From contig CAQOYX010000039.1 in assembly GCA_948852375.1 (NCBI GenBank), forward strand, positions 1-14,641: a stretch of DNA of 14,641 nt, read 5' to 3'. Below, in pieces: positions 1-8,500 of the stretch (its first letter is position 1; each line of letters begins with the position of its first letter). The DNA is from an uncultured Clostridia bacterium (GTDB lineage: Bacteria; Bacillota_A; Clostridia; TANB77; CAG-508). The position numbers and the translations under genes were made by a program. A model generated the notes under the pieces. That model did not search any database and was not told where the DNA came from. It saw only the letters and a list, made by a program, of their open reading frames with translations.

Positions 1-333
1 ATAATATATATATAACATTAAAAACATAGCTTCAAATATATATAAAAACCTTACTATTTCATTAATCTTCATTTTAATTGCTATTATAAATATAAAATTG
101 TATATTGCTAAGAGTGTTATAAATTTATAATCTGATATAATATCTTTAATCTTTATTCTCTTAAATAGTAATTCAGCAATAAACAAACAAAACATAGATA
201 TTCCTAAGATCTGCATTATATAAAATTCACTATCTACTGAATATAAATATACACTTCTACATTCTAATACAATAAAAATAGCTACAATGTATTCTAATAT
301 ACCTAGAATATTCCTTTCTATTTTACTTATCAT
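1..333 (-). CDS. Polytopic membrane protein, N-terminal part (possible Wzy-like polymerase)
   Basis: The frame is open from an ATG at 333 to the window edge, 111 codons with no stop, so the gene is cut by the window. The translation begins MISKIERNILGILEY and is strongly hydrophobic, with likely membrane segments near residues 8-27, 36-56, 67-85 and 95-111, separated by short Lys/Arg-rich loops such as FKRIKIKD. The ATG lies inside the end of the preceding DUF4422 gene and overlaps it by 11 bp, which suggests translational coupling in the polysaccharide operon. In such operons a polytopic protein next to glycosyltransferases is often the O-antigen or capsule polymerase (Wzy) or the flippase (Wzx). 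Sequence alone does not decide between them, and Wzy is my guess from the segment spacing. The coding call is much surer than the function. Confidence 0.62.
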   Translation of the reverse strand, partial: MISKIERNILGILEYIVAIFIVLECRSVYLYSVDSEFYIMQILGISMFCLFIAELLFKRIKIKDIISDYKFITLLAIYNFIFIIAIKMKINEIVRFLYIFEAMFLMLYIYY

Positions 334-1126
334 ATATCATTCTCCTACAAATATTTGCAATTTCATGTTTTACAAAACTAAAATATGTATCTACTTCATT
401 ATATACATATTTCTCTTTTATTTTTAATTTATCTTTGTTCTTCATAATCCATACATTAAACAACCTTTCTGCTATAAAACCATATATTCTTGCTTCATAT
501 TCATTGTAGTTTGATATATCTATTTCTTTTTCAAGTTCAAATAATATATCAAAAAGCCATTTAAAATATTCGTTCATAATCTTTTTTTTAGCAATAAACA
601 TATTGTATAGGTATACTTCTTTTTGATTTAAAAATTCATCAAAACTATTTATATATTCTGGATACAACTTTTCTATAATTTTTTTAGTTTTTTCCATATC
701 TTCTTTTTTGGGAGCTTCCAGAAAGCTGTCTTTCATTTTTTGCTTATAAGTTCTTTTTTTAGGTACTATTATATCATAAGTATGCATTATATCTTCTATA
801 TCTTGATAATCTAAATACTTTTGCTTTTTTACACTAAATTGATTTTTTATAAAGTATCTTCTATAATGACATAATCCTATTATTTCATCGTCTGTAATTT
901 TATCATTTTTCCACATCCAATACATTCCAGTTAGTTCACAGTAATTACTATTTTTTTCTGAAATATTATCTACTGTACTGTCATCTTTTTCTATATTTTC
1001 TGAAATATTCTCTTTGTAATTTCTTGCTCCTACTAAAAGAGGTGTAAATCCTTTCATTTTATATATCTCTATAATTTTATGCATTACAACAAAAATACTT
1101 ACTTTTTCTTTCAAATTACAATCCAA
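323..1126 (-). CDS. DUF4422 family protein, probable polysaccharide glycosyltransferase
   Basis: This 267-residue protein carries the family's hallmark stretches: an N-terminal beta strand (KVSIFVVMHK), a segment leading into NYCELTGMYWMWKN near residues 61-74, and GLCHYRRYF near 84-92. DUF4422 proteins occur in capsule and exopolysaccharide loci and are generally treated as glycosyltransferases; the acceptor and donor are unknown. There is no signal peptide, so it probably acts on the cytoplasmic face of the membrane. The first possible start is a TTG at 1126, but the Shine-Dalgarno AAGGA (1131-1127) touches it. A TTG at 1114, giving MKEKVSIFVVMHK, lies 12 nt after that site and fits the family N terminus better. 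The gene follows the DUF1972-type glycosyltransferase after 76 bp and overlaps the next gene by 11 bp. Confidence 0.85.
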   Translation of the reverse strand: MDCNLKEKVSIFVVMHKIIEIYKMKGFTPLLVGARNYKENISENIEKDDSTVDNISEKNSNYCELTGMYWMWKNDKITDDEIIGLCHYRRYFIKNQFSVKKQKYLDYQDIEDIMHTYDIIVPKKRTYKQKMKDSFLEAPKKEDMEKTKKIIEKLYPEYINSFDEFLNQKEVYLYNMFIAKKKIMNEYFKWLFDILFELEKEIDISNYNEYEARIYGFIAERLFNVWIMKNKDKLKIKEKYVYNEVDTYFSFVKHEIANICRRMIYDK

Positions 1127-1142
1127 TCCTTGTACATTATTT

Positions 1143-1180
1143 AGGTTTTTAGCTAAAGGCTTTACCTATAAACCTTTTTT
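1143..1180 (+). terminator. 33-bp near-perfect palindrome followed by T6 on the + strand
   Basis: Positions 1143-1175 form an inverted repeat around 1159: AGGTTT pairs with AAACCT on the outside, then TAG with CTA, then TAAAG with CTTTA, with two single-base mismatches between the blocks. A run of six T residues (1175-1180) follows on the + strand, the layout of an intrinsic terminator for rightward transcription. No rightward gene is seen, and on the minus strand, where the operon is transcribed, no T-run follows the hairpin. It may stop antisense transcription, act as an attenuating or RNA-stabilising hairpin between the two genes, or be a relic of an inserted element. The palindrome is certain; its role is not. 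Confidence 0.5.
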
Positions 1181-1202
1181 CATTTTGTTTCAATATAATA
1201 AA

Positions 1203-2396
1203 TTAATTATGTTTATATAATCCAAATATTTTCTTTACCATATTGTTCCAACCATATACTTTACATATAGAATTAGAATTTTCTTCATAAATAGTTAATA
1301 AACTATCTACTACAAGTTCCCAATTATATTTTTGACATATATATGTTGAAATTTCTCCTCTGCTATATTCACAATCTTTATTTATTAATAGCTTTTCTAT
1401 TTTTTCTTTTAGAGCTTCTATATTTCCCTTTTCAAAACTTATTAAATACTTTGGTGCAATTTGTAGATTTTCTTTTATGTTACTAACTAAGCAATTGCAA
1501 CCATAACTCATTGCTTCTAATAGTGACAATGGCATTCCTTCTACATCGCTTGGTAAACAATAGAAATAACAATTGCTATATAACTCATCTAGTTCTTCAC
1601 CCTGTACAAAGCCAGTCATAATTATTCTATCATCTTTTTCTACCATTTCTTTTATATTTTCTAAGTACTCATTTGTATGGCTTGAACCACCTACAATAAC
1701 TAATTTTTTATTTGTATTTATGTTTTCAAATGCTTCAATTAAGTAATGTAAACCTTTTTCTGGCACAATTCTTGCTAGAAATAATATATAATCATCTTTA
1801 TTAAGGTTATATTTTTCTTTAATTATATTTGAAGCTCGAATTATGGGCTTATTTACTCCATTTGGTATAAAATATGTATCCCTATTATATGTGTTTTTAA
1901 AATATTCTTGTACATCTTTTGAAAGGACTATAATTTTATTTGCGTGTTTTGCTACCATTTTTTCTCCAAATTTAATGTATTTTGCAGCAAATCCTCCCCA
2001 TTTTGAACGTTTCCAATCTAAGCCATGAATAGTTACTACTATTTTCTTTTTAAATAATTTTGGTATCCAAAGCATTGCAGCAGGACCTTCTGCATGATAA
2101 TGTATAATATCACATTTTTTAAACAGTACTGCTATACTTGCAAAAAAAGAATATATAAGGGCATCTATTCCTTTTTTGTTAATTGTAGGAATTGTAACAA
2201 GTTTAATGCCTTTATATTCTTTTAATTTATGTTTATCTTTATCTACACTTTTATCTTGAACATTTTTTCCTTTTCGATTATATGCTATAACTTCATTTCC
2301 ACATTTTACAAGTCGAGTAGAAATTTCGCTAACAACAACTTCTACTCCACCTTCTCTTGATGGTATTCTTTTATGTCCAATCATAGCTATTTTCAT
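1203..2396 (-). CDS. GT4-type glycosyltransferase with DUF1972-like N-terminal domain
   Basis: This 397-residue, GT-B-fold retaining glycosyltransferase probably adds one sugar to a lipid-linked surface polysaccharide precursor in the cytoplasm. The N terminus, with the glycine-rich loop REGGVEVVV at residues 14-22, resembles the DUF1972 domain of rhamnosyltransferases such as Cps2T of streptococcal capsule loci. The C-terminal domain has the nucleotide-sugar site: LARIVPEKG (R209, K214) and EGMPLSLLE (E286 and E294, the E-x7-E pair). Length is normal for the family. The ATG at 2396 is preceded by AGAGGATG at good spacing. It is third in the operon, 89 bp after the radical SAM gene. Rhamnose transfer is plausible by similarity but not shown, as no dTDP-rhamnose synthesis genes are in the window. 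Confidence 0.9.
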   Translation of the reverse strand: MKIAMIGHKRIPSREGGVEVVVSEISTRLVKCGNEVIAYNRKGKNVQDKSVDKDKHKLKEYKGIKLVTIPTINKKGIDALIYSFFASIAVLFKKCDIIHYHAEGPAAMLWIPKLFKKKIVVTIHGLDWKRSKWGGFAAKYIKFGEKMVAKHANKIIVLSKDVQEYFKNTYNRDTYFIPNGVNKPIIRASNIIKEKYNLNKDDYILFLARIVPEKGLHYLIEAFENINTNKKLVIVGGSSHTNEYLENIKEMVEKDDRIIMTGFVQGEELDELYSNCYFYCLPSDVEGMPLSLLEAMSYGCNCLVSNIKENLQIAPKYLISFEKGNIEALKEKIEKLLINKDCEYSRGEISTYICQKYNWELVVDSLLTIYEENSNSICKVYGWNNMVKKIFGLYKHN

Positions 2397-2485
2397 ATTA
2401 TCATCCTCTTAAATAAATTTTCTAGTTAATATTATTTTATAAATATTTACTAAAAAAACAACATGCTAAAAAATACTATAAATTT

Positions 2486-3664
2486 CTATTGTTCTTTCAT
2501 TTGTTTAGCAATATCTTCATCTACAATTTCTTCACCTGTTTTTTCTCTTAATGCCTCCTTAGATTTTTGTGATAATCCATCATTTATAACACAATTCATA
2601 TCACATGTTGAGCATCTGTCTAGTTCTTCTTTTGTTATTTTTCCTTCTTTATAATCTTTTACTATTTTATTTTCAAGCATAGAATATTTTTCTTTTTTAA
2701 AAAATCTTAAAAATTTATGTTTAATTACCCACATTATAGGTTTTGATATATATTTGTGCATAGCAGGACTTACTGAACCTATCATCCAACATCCTCTTGT
2801 GCAATGCCTAACTTTATTACGTACTTCTTCTGCTTTACTTGAATTCCATAACTCTTCCCAAGTTTCTTCATTTAAATTTCCCATTACTTCTTTTTCTTTA
2901 GTTCCATTACATGGCATTACATCTCCATATGGGTCTATAAAGAAAGTATCAAATGCCATATCACATGGAAGTAATCTTTTTTGCCCAAATATGTAATTAA
3001 TTAATCCATGGTTAAAGTATGCTCTAAACCATTTTTTAGGTGAATTAGATTCTAATAATTTATTTATTAATTTTTCAAACTCTTTTGCTACCATTAATCT
3101 ATCTTTTATAATGTTTTTTGCTTCTACAAAGTAAAAAGAATTATGTAATGATGCTGTTGCAAATTCCATATCAAGTTCATTTGATAAGTCATATAAAGAT
3201 ACTAAATCTTTTGCATTAGCATCTTGTACTGTCATTCCAAAGCCAACATCTGGATGTTTCATTTCTACTAATTTTTTTAATGTTGAATATCCCTTATTAA
3301 ACCCATCATCCAATCCTCTAATTTGGTTATTAGTCTGTTCTAGTCCTTCTATTGAAATTCGTATTCCTACATTAGGGAATTCTTCACAAAGTTTTATTAT
3401 TCTATCTGTGAAAAAGCCATTTGTAGATATAACAATTCTATCTGATTTTTTATATAATTCTCTTACAATTTCTGGCAAATCTTCTCTAATAAATGGTTCT
3501 CCACCTGTTATATTAGTAAAATACATGTTAGGTAGTTTTTTTATTGTTTCTATTGTTAATTCTTCTTCTGGTTTAGATGGACATTTATATCTATTACACA
3601 TTGTACATCTGGCATTACAACGGTAGGTTACTATTATTGTTCCGTTAAGTTTCTTTTCTGCCAT
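2486..3664 (-). CDS. Radical SAM protein with SPASM-like cysteines, in a polysaccharide operon
   Basis: This is a 392-residue radical SAM enzyme. The CNARCTMC motif (C16, C20, C23) supplies the three ligands of the SAM-binding 4Fe-4S cluster, and GGEP at 54-57 is the motif that contacts the SAM methionine. C234, C252, C288 and C292 in the second half look like a SPASM or twitch-type auxiliary cluster site, including the typical phrase IDPYGDVMPCNG. A further C-x2-C-x3-C group (C351, C354, C358) lies near the C terminus after a basic, hydrophobic stretch at 305-325 that could touch the membrane. The ATG at 3664 follows a strong AGAGGA site. It sits between two glycosyltransferase genes, so a substrate that is a sugar, a lipid carrier or a small peptide is possible. 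No precursor peptide gene is seen nearby. The superfamily is secure; the reaction is unknown. Confidence 0.88.
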   Translation of the reverse strand: MAEKKLNGTIIVTYRCNARCTMCNRYKCPSKPEEELTIETIKKLPNMYFTNITGGEPFIREDLPEIVRELYKKSDRIVISTNGFFTDRIIKLCEEFPNVGIRISIEGLEQTNNQIRGLDDGFNKGYSTLKKLVEMKHPDVGFGMTVQDANAKDLVSLYDLSNELDMEFATASLHNSFYFVEAKNIIKDRLMVAKEFEKLINKLLESNSPKKWFRAYFNHGLINYIFGQKRLLPCDMAFDTFFIDPYGDVMPCNGTKEKEVMGNLNEETWEELWNSSKAEEVRNKVRHCTRGCWMIGSVSPAMHKYISKPIMWVIKHKFLRFFKKEKYSMLENKIVKDYKEGKITKEELDRCSTCDMNCVINDGLSQKSKEALREKTGEEIVDEDIAKQMKEQ

Positions 3665-3730
3665 AATTTATCAATCCTCTCCCTATTTGGACTTTTTTCT
3701 TTTCTAATCATCTAAAATAAAATGACCTTT

Positions 3731-5050
3731 CTATTTTAATATATTTTCATATATTTCTATTATTTTGTCATAATATGCCTGTTTTGAATATTCCATTCTT
3801 GCTTGCTTACTTGCATTTTCTCCTAATTTTTTTACAATTTCTTCATCCTTAAAAAGTTTTTCCATTATTTTTTTTAAAGTATCTATATCATCATACTCAT
3901 ATGTAAATCCATTTTCATTATTTTTTACCAGTTCTGGGATTCCACCTATTTTTGATGCCACAACTGGTTTTGACATTATTAATGCTTCTATAATAGAGTA
4001 TGGGCAATTTTCATACCAAATAGATGGTACTACCACGAATTTGCAATTTTTTATTTGCTCTTTCATTTCTTCTTGTTTTAGTAAACCCATTAATTTAACT
4101 CTATCTTCTAATTTCTGTTCTTTTATAAATTTTAATATTTTTTCTTTTTCTGGTCCTTCTCCTGCAATATGTAATGTTCCTATTTTTGTCTTTGAAAAAG
4201 CATCTATCAAATTTAAAATTCCCTTTTCTTTTGCTAACCTTCCAAAATATAATGCATATCCTTTATTTAGTTTTCCATATTGTTCTAATGTTTCTTCTTT
4301 GTTTAGTATATTTTCTTCATCTGATATACTTTTGTTTTGCTCTATTTTATCTTTTTGTTCTAAATTTGTTATACTCTTATTTTCAACATTATACTTATTT
4401 GTATCTATAAAATTATGTATTACTGTTATTTTTTGTTCTGGTATACCATCTTGTACCAACTTTTCTTTTAAAAAATTGCTTGGTGTAATAATACTTGATA
4501 TCTTTTTAGTATAAATTTTATTTATTCTATAATAATATCCTTCTAATGCTCCTAATACGCTTTTTAATTTTGAATTCTTTATACATTTTTTTCGTATACA
4601 GTTTACATATTTTCCATTTAAACATTTTTCACATATATTAGTATCATTATCAAGCATTGTGATGTTTGGGCATATAGCTTGTACATCATGTGCTGTAAAA
4701 ACAATTGGTATATTCTTTTGCTTAGCTACAGTTATAATCGAACTAGATAACTGTCTTTGAAAATTATTAACATGTATTAGATCTGGTTTAAAATCATTAA
4801 TAGCTTCTATCATTTTTTCTTTGTTAGTTTTTGAATAAATAATGTCTAATGCTTTTAATTTGTTATTACTATTTAAGTCTATATTTGGAACAAAATATTC
4901 TTTACAATCTGTTTTTATATTTTTATCATTTTGCATAGCAAAAAATGCCACTTCATGACCATGTTCTTTTAACAATTTTGCTAATTCAAAATAATATGTT
5001 TCACTTCCACCTTTTAAATAGTGAAATTTATTTACTAATAATATCCTCAC
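3731..5050 (-). CDS. GT4 family glycosyltransferase, first gene of the polysaccharide operon
   Basis: This 439-residue GT-B glycosyltransferase has an N-terminal acceptor domain with the loop YLKGGSETYY (residues 11-20), a cysteine-rich segment (C127, C140, C143, C151, C156) that is common in this subfamily and may bind metal, and a C-terminal nucleotide-sugar domain with YFGRLAKEKG and ENCPYSIIE (E347 and E355, the E-x7-E pair). A charged, low-complexity stretch at about 221-262, rich in Glu, Lys, Asn and Ile, separates the two halves where most relatives have a short linker. The start is a GTG at 5050, since MRILLVNKFHY is the normal family N terminus; a weak GGAG lies 14 nt upstream. It is the first gene behind the promoter at 5082-5110. 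The sugar transferred is unknown. Confidence 0.9.
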   Translation of the reverse strand: MRILLVNKFHYLKGGSETYYFELAKLLKEHGHEVAFFAMQNDKNIKTDCKEYFVPNIDLNSNNKLKALDIIYSKTNKEKMIEAINDFKPDLIHVNNFQRQLSSSIITVAKQKNIPIVFTAHDVQAICPNITMLDNDTNICEKCLNGKYVNCIRKKCIKNSKLKSVLGALEGYYYRINKIYTKKISSIITPSNFLKEKLVQDGIPEQKITVIHNFIDTNKYNVENKSITNLEQKDKIEQNKSISDEENILNKEETLEQYGKLNKGYALYFGRLAKEKGILNLIDAFSKTKIGTLHIAGEGPEKEKILKFIKEQKLEDRVKLMGLLKQEEMKEQIKNCKFVVVPSIWYENCPYSIIEALIMSKPVVASKIGGIPELVKNNENGFTYEYDDIDTLKKIMEKLFKDEEIVKKLGENASKQARMEYSKQAYYDKIIEIYENILK

Positions 5051-5081
5051 TTTTTATTTACACACTCCAATTGCCTAATAT

Positions 5082-5110
5082 ATTATAACAAAAATTGCTT
5101 GCTTTTTCAA
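5082..5110 (-). promoter_or_regulatory. SigmaA-type extended -10 promoter of the polysaccharide operon
   Basis: On the minus strand a -35 box TTGAAA (5110-5105) is followed by a 17-nt spacer and a -10 box TATAAT (5087-5082), preceded by TGT, which makes an extended -10. The predicted start is near 5075, about 25 nt before the GTG of the first glycosyltransferase. It lies just downstream of the terminator of the 72-residue gene, so the operon appears to be transcribed independently. Confidence 0.75.
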
Positions 5111-5190
5111 TGATTTTTGCCCTTATTTTCATAATACTACAAAATAGACTTTTATTCAATATTTTTTACGCAAATGTAATGTTATTGTAA

Positions 5191-5223
5191 TAAAATAATG
5201 CCCATACTTTAGGCATTATTTTA
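5191..5223 (-). terminator. Intrinsic terminator after the 72-residue protein gene
   Basis: A 12-bp perfect stem (5191-5202 with 5212-5223, core ATAATGCC/GGCATTAT) encloses a 9-nt loop. The 3' side read on the minus strand is rich in T (ATTATTTTATTA). It begins 17 bp after the stop codon of the small gene and lies upstream of the polysaccharide operon promoter. The palindrome could also work for the opposite strand. Confidence 0.8.
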
Positions 5224-5239
5224 AAGAAAATATATAAAT

Positions 5240-5458
5240 TTATTTTGGAAAGCAATTCTCACATTTTCTATATGTTTTAGGAAATTTTTTTACTTCTTCT
5301 AAATTATCAAAATCTACATATTCATAAAAGCATTTAGAATAATAGCAATTTGGATTATTCTTTTTATGCAAAGTTCTTATATTCTTGGTCATATTCATTA
5401 CATACTCTTTTGCATTTGTATCAAATTCTTTTTTTGAATGAGCTATTTTTATTTCCAT
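5240..5458 (-). CDS. Small four-cysteine protein, possibly Ada-like zinc-binding fold
   Basis: This is a 72-residue soluble protein with an ATG at 5458 and a strong GAGGAGG ribosome binding site (5472-5466). The C-terminal half has C38-x4-C43, then F50 and a short acidic helix (NLEEVKK), then C66-x2-C69 followed by FP. The order of cysteines and the aromatic-helix-CxxC-xP arrangement resemble the zinc domain of Ada and small relatives, where C-x3-C and C-x2-C hold one zinc. The spacing is not identical, so this is a suggestion only. The N-terminal half is charged with no recognisable domain. A TATAAT lies at 5495-5490 without a clear -35 box. The gene sits between the terminators at 5536-5560 and 5191-5223, so it is probably a single-gene transcript. 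A role in DNA binding or metal sensing is possible but unproven. Confidence 0.72.
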   Translation of the reverse strand: MEIKIAHSKKEFDTNAKEYVMNMTKNIRTLHKKNNPNCYYSKCFYEYVDFDNLEEVKKFPKTYRKCENCFPK

Positions 5459-5535
5459 AAATTTTCCTCCTCGTTATTTATGTTTTATAATTATATCCTA
5501 TATTTGAATATAAGATTTCTTAACAATAGCATAAA

Positions 5536-5560
5536 GAGGAAAACTTTTAAAGTTTCCCTC
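5536..5560 (-). terminator. Intrinsic terminator after the ChW surface protein gene
   Basis: A 25-bp near-perfect palindrome: GAGG pairs with CCTC on the outside, then a single A/C mismatch, then AAACTTT with AAAGTTT. It lies 28 bp after the stop codon of the surface protein gene. On the minus strand the tail is TTTATG, a weak T-run, so termination may be partial. On both strands the stem is strong for a region this AT-rich. Confidence 0.65.
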
Positions 5561-5588
5561 CTCAACACTTTCAATTTTATTTTAAATA

Positions 5589-8500
5589 TTAATCTGCATT
5601 TTTAGCCCATACAGCTACTAATGTTAAGTTATCTGTTATAGATGTATTTGTAAAATTAAAATAATCTGAAGTTCCCTTTACTCTCCAACCATCAAATGTA
5701 AATCCTTCTTTTTCTAATTTTTCTGTTGGTTTTGTTATTTTTTCTCCACTCTTTACAGTTATAGGTGCTATAGTTTTTACTTCTCCAGTTGCTCCATTTG
5801 TATCAAATGTTACTGTATATGTTTCTGTAAACTTAGCATATACTAGTGTATCTGCTGTTATTGTAGTACTTTCAAAATTAAATACACTTGTTAATGATTC
5901 ATCTGAATACCACTCTTCAAATATATATCCAGTTTTTATAGGATCTGCAGGTTTTATAGCGTTGCTATCTTTAACTACACATTGTTGTCCTAATACATTA
6001 CCATCAACATCAACAAATTTTACTAACAATGGTATTGCACTTACAATGTTATCAATTCTATCTGTAGCTGTTGTAGTTTCTTCGTATTCACCATTATCTT
6101 GTAATTTTATTATTTCGTTTTCTATTTTTGTAATAGCATTATTAACTTTAATTGTGTATTCGCCATATGGAAGATCTGTTAATTTATCTTTTAAAGCACT
6201 TATTGCACTATCTTTAGCTTCATGTAATGTATTGTATTTTTCTAATATTCCTTCAGCTGTATCTTCAACTACTTTATAAATTTTTGCTAATATTGCTTCA
6301 ACTTCTTTTCTTTCTTTATTTGCAATTGCAACACTTTCTTCTCCTCCTGCTGCTGTTATCTCATCTTCTGTAACTGTTACTTTTAAATTTTCTATTTCAG
6401 ATATTGCATTATCTAATATTCTATCTATTGCTTTCTTCTCTTCTGCATATTCATTTTCGCCATTTGCTGATTTATATTCTTTTAATGTAGCAATAGCATT
6501 TCCTTTTGTTGCAGATTTAAAGTTTGCAATAGCTAAATTAAATGCTGCTTCTTTATCATTTAGTTCTTGTATACTAGAATTTTCAAATGTCATATCATTT
6601 ACCATGTTAATATATTCTTGTATTGTTCTTGCTTCTGTTGATCCTACTTCTGCAACTTTCTTATATCCATTAATTTTTTCTAATAATGCTGTTTTTTGTT
6701 TTTCAAATTCTTTTTTAGCACTAGTTACTAAACTACTATCAATTTCTTTTACTGCATTTATTCCTTTTTGTAATTCTTTATTAACATTATTAATACTTAC
6801 TTCAATATCTTGACCTTCTGTAATAGCTAATATTCTTTGTTGTGCAACTCTTACAGCTTCTTTAACTTCATTACTTGCACCTTCTTTGTCAGCATATTCT
6901 TGCATTTTATTATAAGCTTCTGTTTTAGCTGCATTAAATCTTTCTGTATTTATTTGGCTAATTGTATCTTCTAATATTTCTTTTACTTCATCTACTGTTA
7001 CAAATTCTGTCTCTTCATCTTCAATAGCCTCTATTGCATCTTTTGCTAATTTTACAACTGCTTTAATATCAGAAGTTAAATATTTTTCTAATTTTTTAAT
7101 TGCATTTGTTCTTGCTTGTTCTAAATCATATTCAGCCATAATTTCATCAAGTTTAAGAGAAACCATTAATTTATCAAAATCAGCTTCATATTTTCTAACT
7201 TCATCACCTGTTACAGCATTTGAAATGTTAGCTTTTGTTTCATTTATATAAGTATTTACTTCTTCTAAATTTGATAGTCCTAATGTTGGTACAACTTTTG
7301 CATAATTATTTAACCTTTTCATTACTCTATCATATTCTTCTTTATAATCCATTGTTGCTGCAACTTTTGCTGGTATTTCACTAAGAGCTGTAGTTTTTAT
7401 TTTGTTAGCTTCTGTTTCAGTTTTTGCATTTTTTATTTCTTCTATGTATTCTTTGCTGTATTCTTGTGCAATTGCTTTAGCTTCTGCATTCAAAGTATCT
7501 ATATATGCTTCTATCGCTGTAATATTTGCATTAATAGTTTGTTTTAAAGCACTACTTGTTTCAATGTCTTTTTTAGCTTCTTCTGCTCTTTCTAATATAT
7601 CTGCATAACGTATATCTTTTTCTAACCAAGTTTCAAGTTCTTCTATAGCATTTTCAACATCTGTCTTATTTTCTGCTTCCATTGCCTTAGTTTCTTTTCT
7701 AGCTATTTCACTCATTATTGCAGTTTTTTCTGAGGCTCTTAATGTTGTTTCATTTGTTGTTTCAACTCTATATACATTGCATATTTGTTTTGCAACATCT
7801 TGTGCTGTAATTACTGCTCTAACATTATCTAGTGCTGTACTTTTTTCTGCTATAACATCATCTTCAAATGTTTTCTTATTAATTTCTTTAATCTCTTTAT
7901 TTATATATGTCTTAACACCTTCTGTTGCTTCTTCTAAATATGGTTTTAATTCATTAATAGCTTTTGTTTTAGCTAATTCTAATCCATAATTTGTTTCAAT
8001 TACATTTGTTAAAGTATTTATAATTTCTTTTACAGCTGTAGGTGTCTTTGCATTTTCCATATTAACTTTAGCTGCTGCAATTTTTGTATTTATAATATTT
8101 TTATCGTTTTCACTTATTCCTTCTACGTTTGGTACTATTGTTTCATAATCTGCAATAACTTTATTTGCTTCAACTATTGCTTTTGCTTTTTCTTCAGCAA
8201 CTTGTTGTACTGTTGTTTCTATTGTTGGATCTAGTTCTTTTATTGTAGCTAATACATTATCAAATATTGCCTTAACAGTTTCTTCTGTTTTTGCTGAGTT
8301 AATATTTGTTATTGCTGTTGATATTTCTCTAGAAATTGCCTTGTATGCTTCATCATCTTTTCCAAATACTTCTTCTAATGTTGCATCATATATTTCTAAT
8401 TTAGCAATCTCATTTGCTTTTATTGTATCAAGATCTCTAACTATTCTTAATTGAATAGATTCAAGTCTTTTTTGTTCATAACGTGTACCAGCTTCTTCTC

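Noticed and set aside
2424..2451. AT-only hairpin between the radical SAM and DUF1972-type genes
   Set aside because: The 9-of-10 pairing has almost no G+C, and the T-run lies before rather than after it on the transcribed strand, so it is not a credible terminator.
4041..4514. A rightward open frame opposite the first glycosyltransferase
   Set aside because: It is a Phe/Ser-rich shadow of the glycosyltransferase, whose E-x7-E and GR...EKG motifs are on the minus strand.
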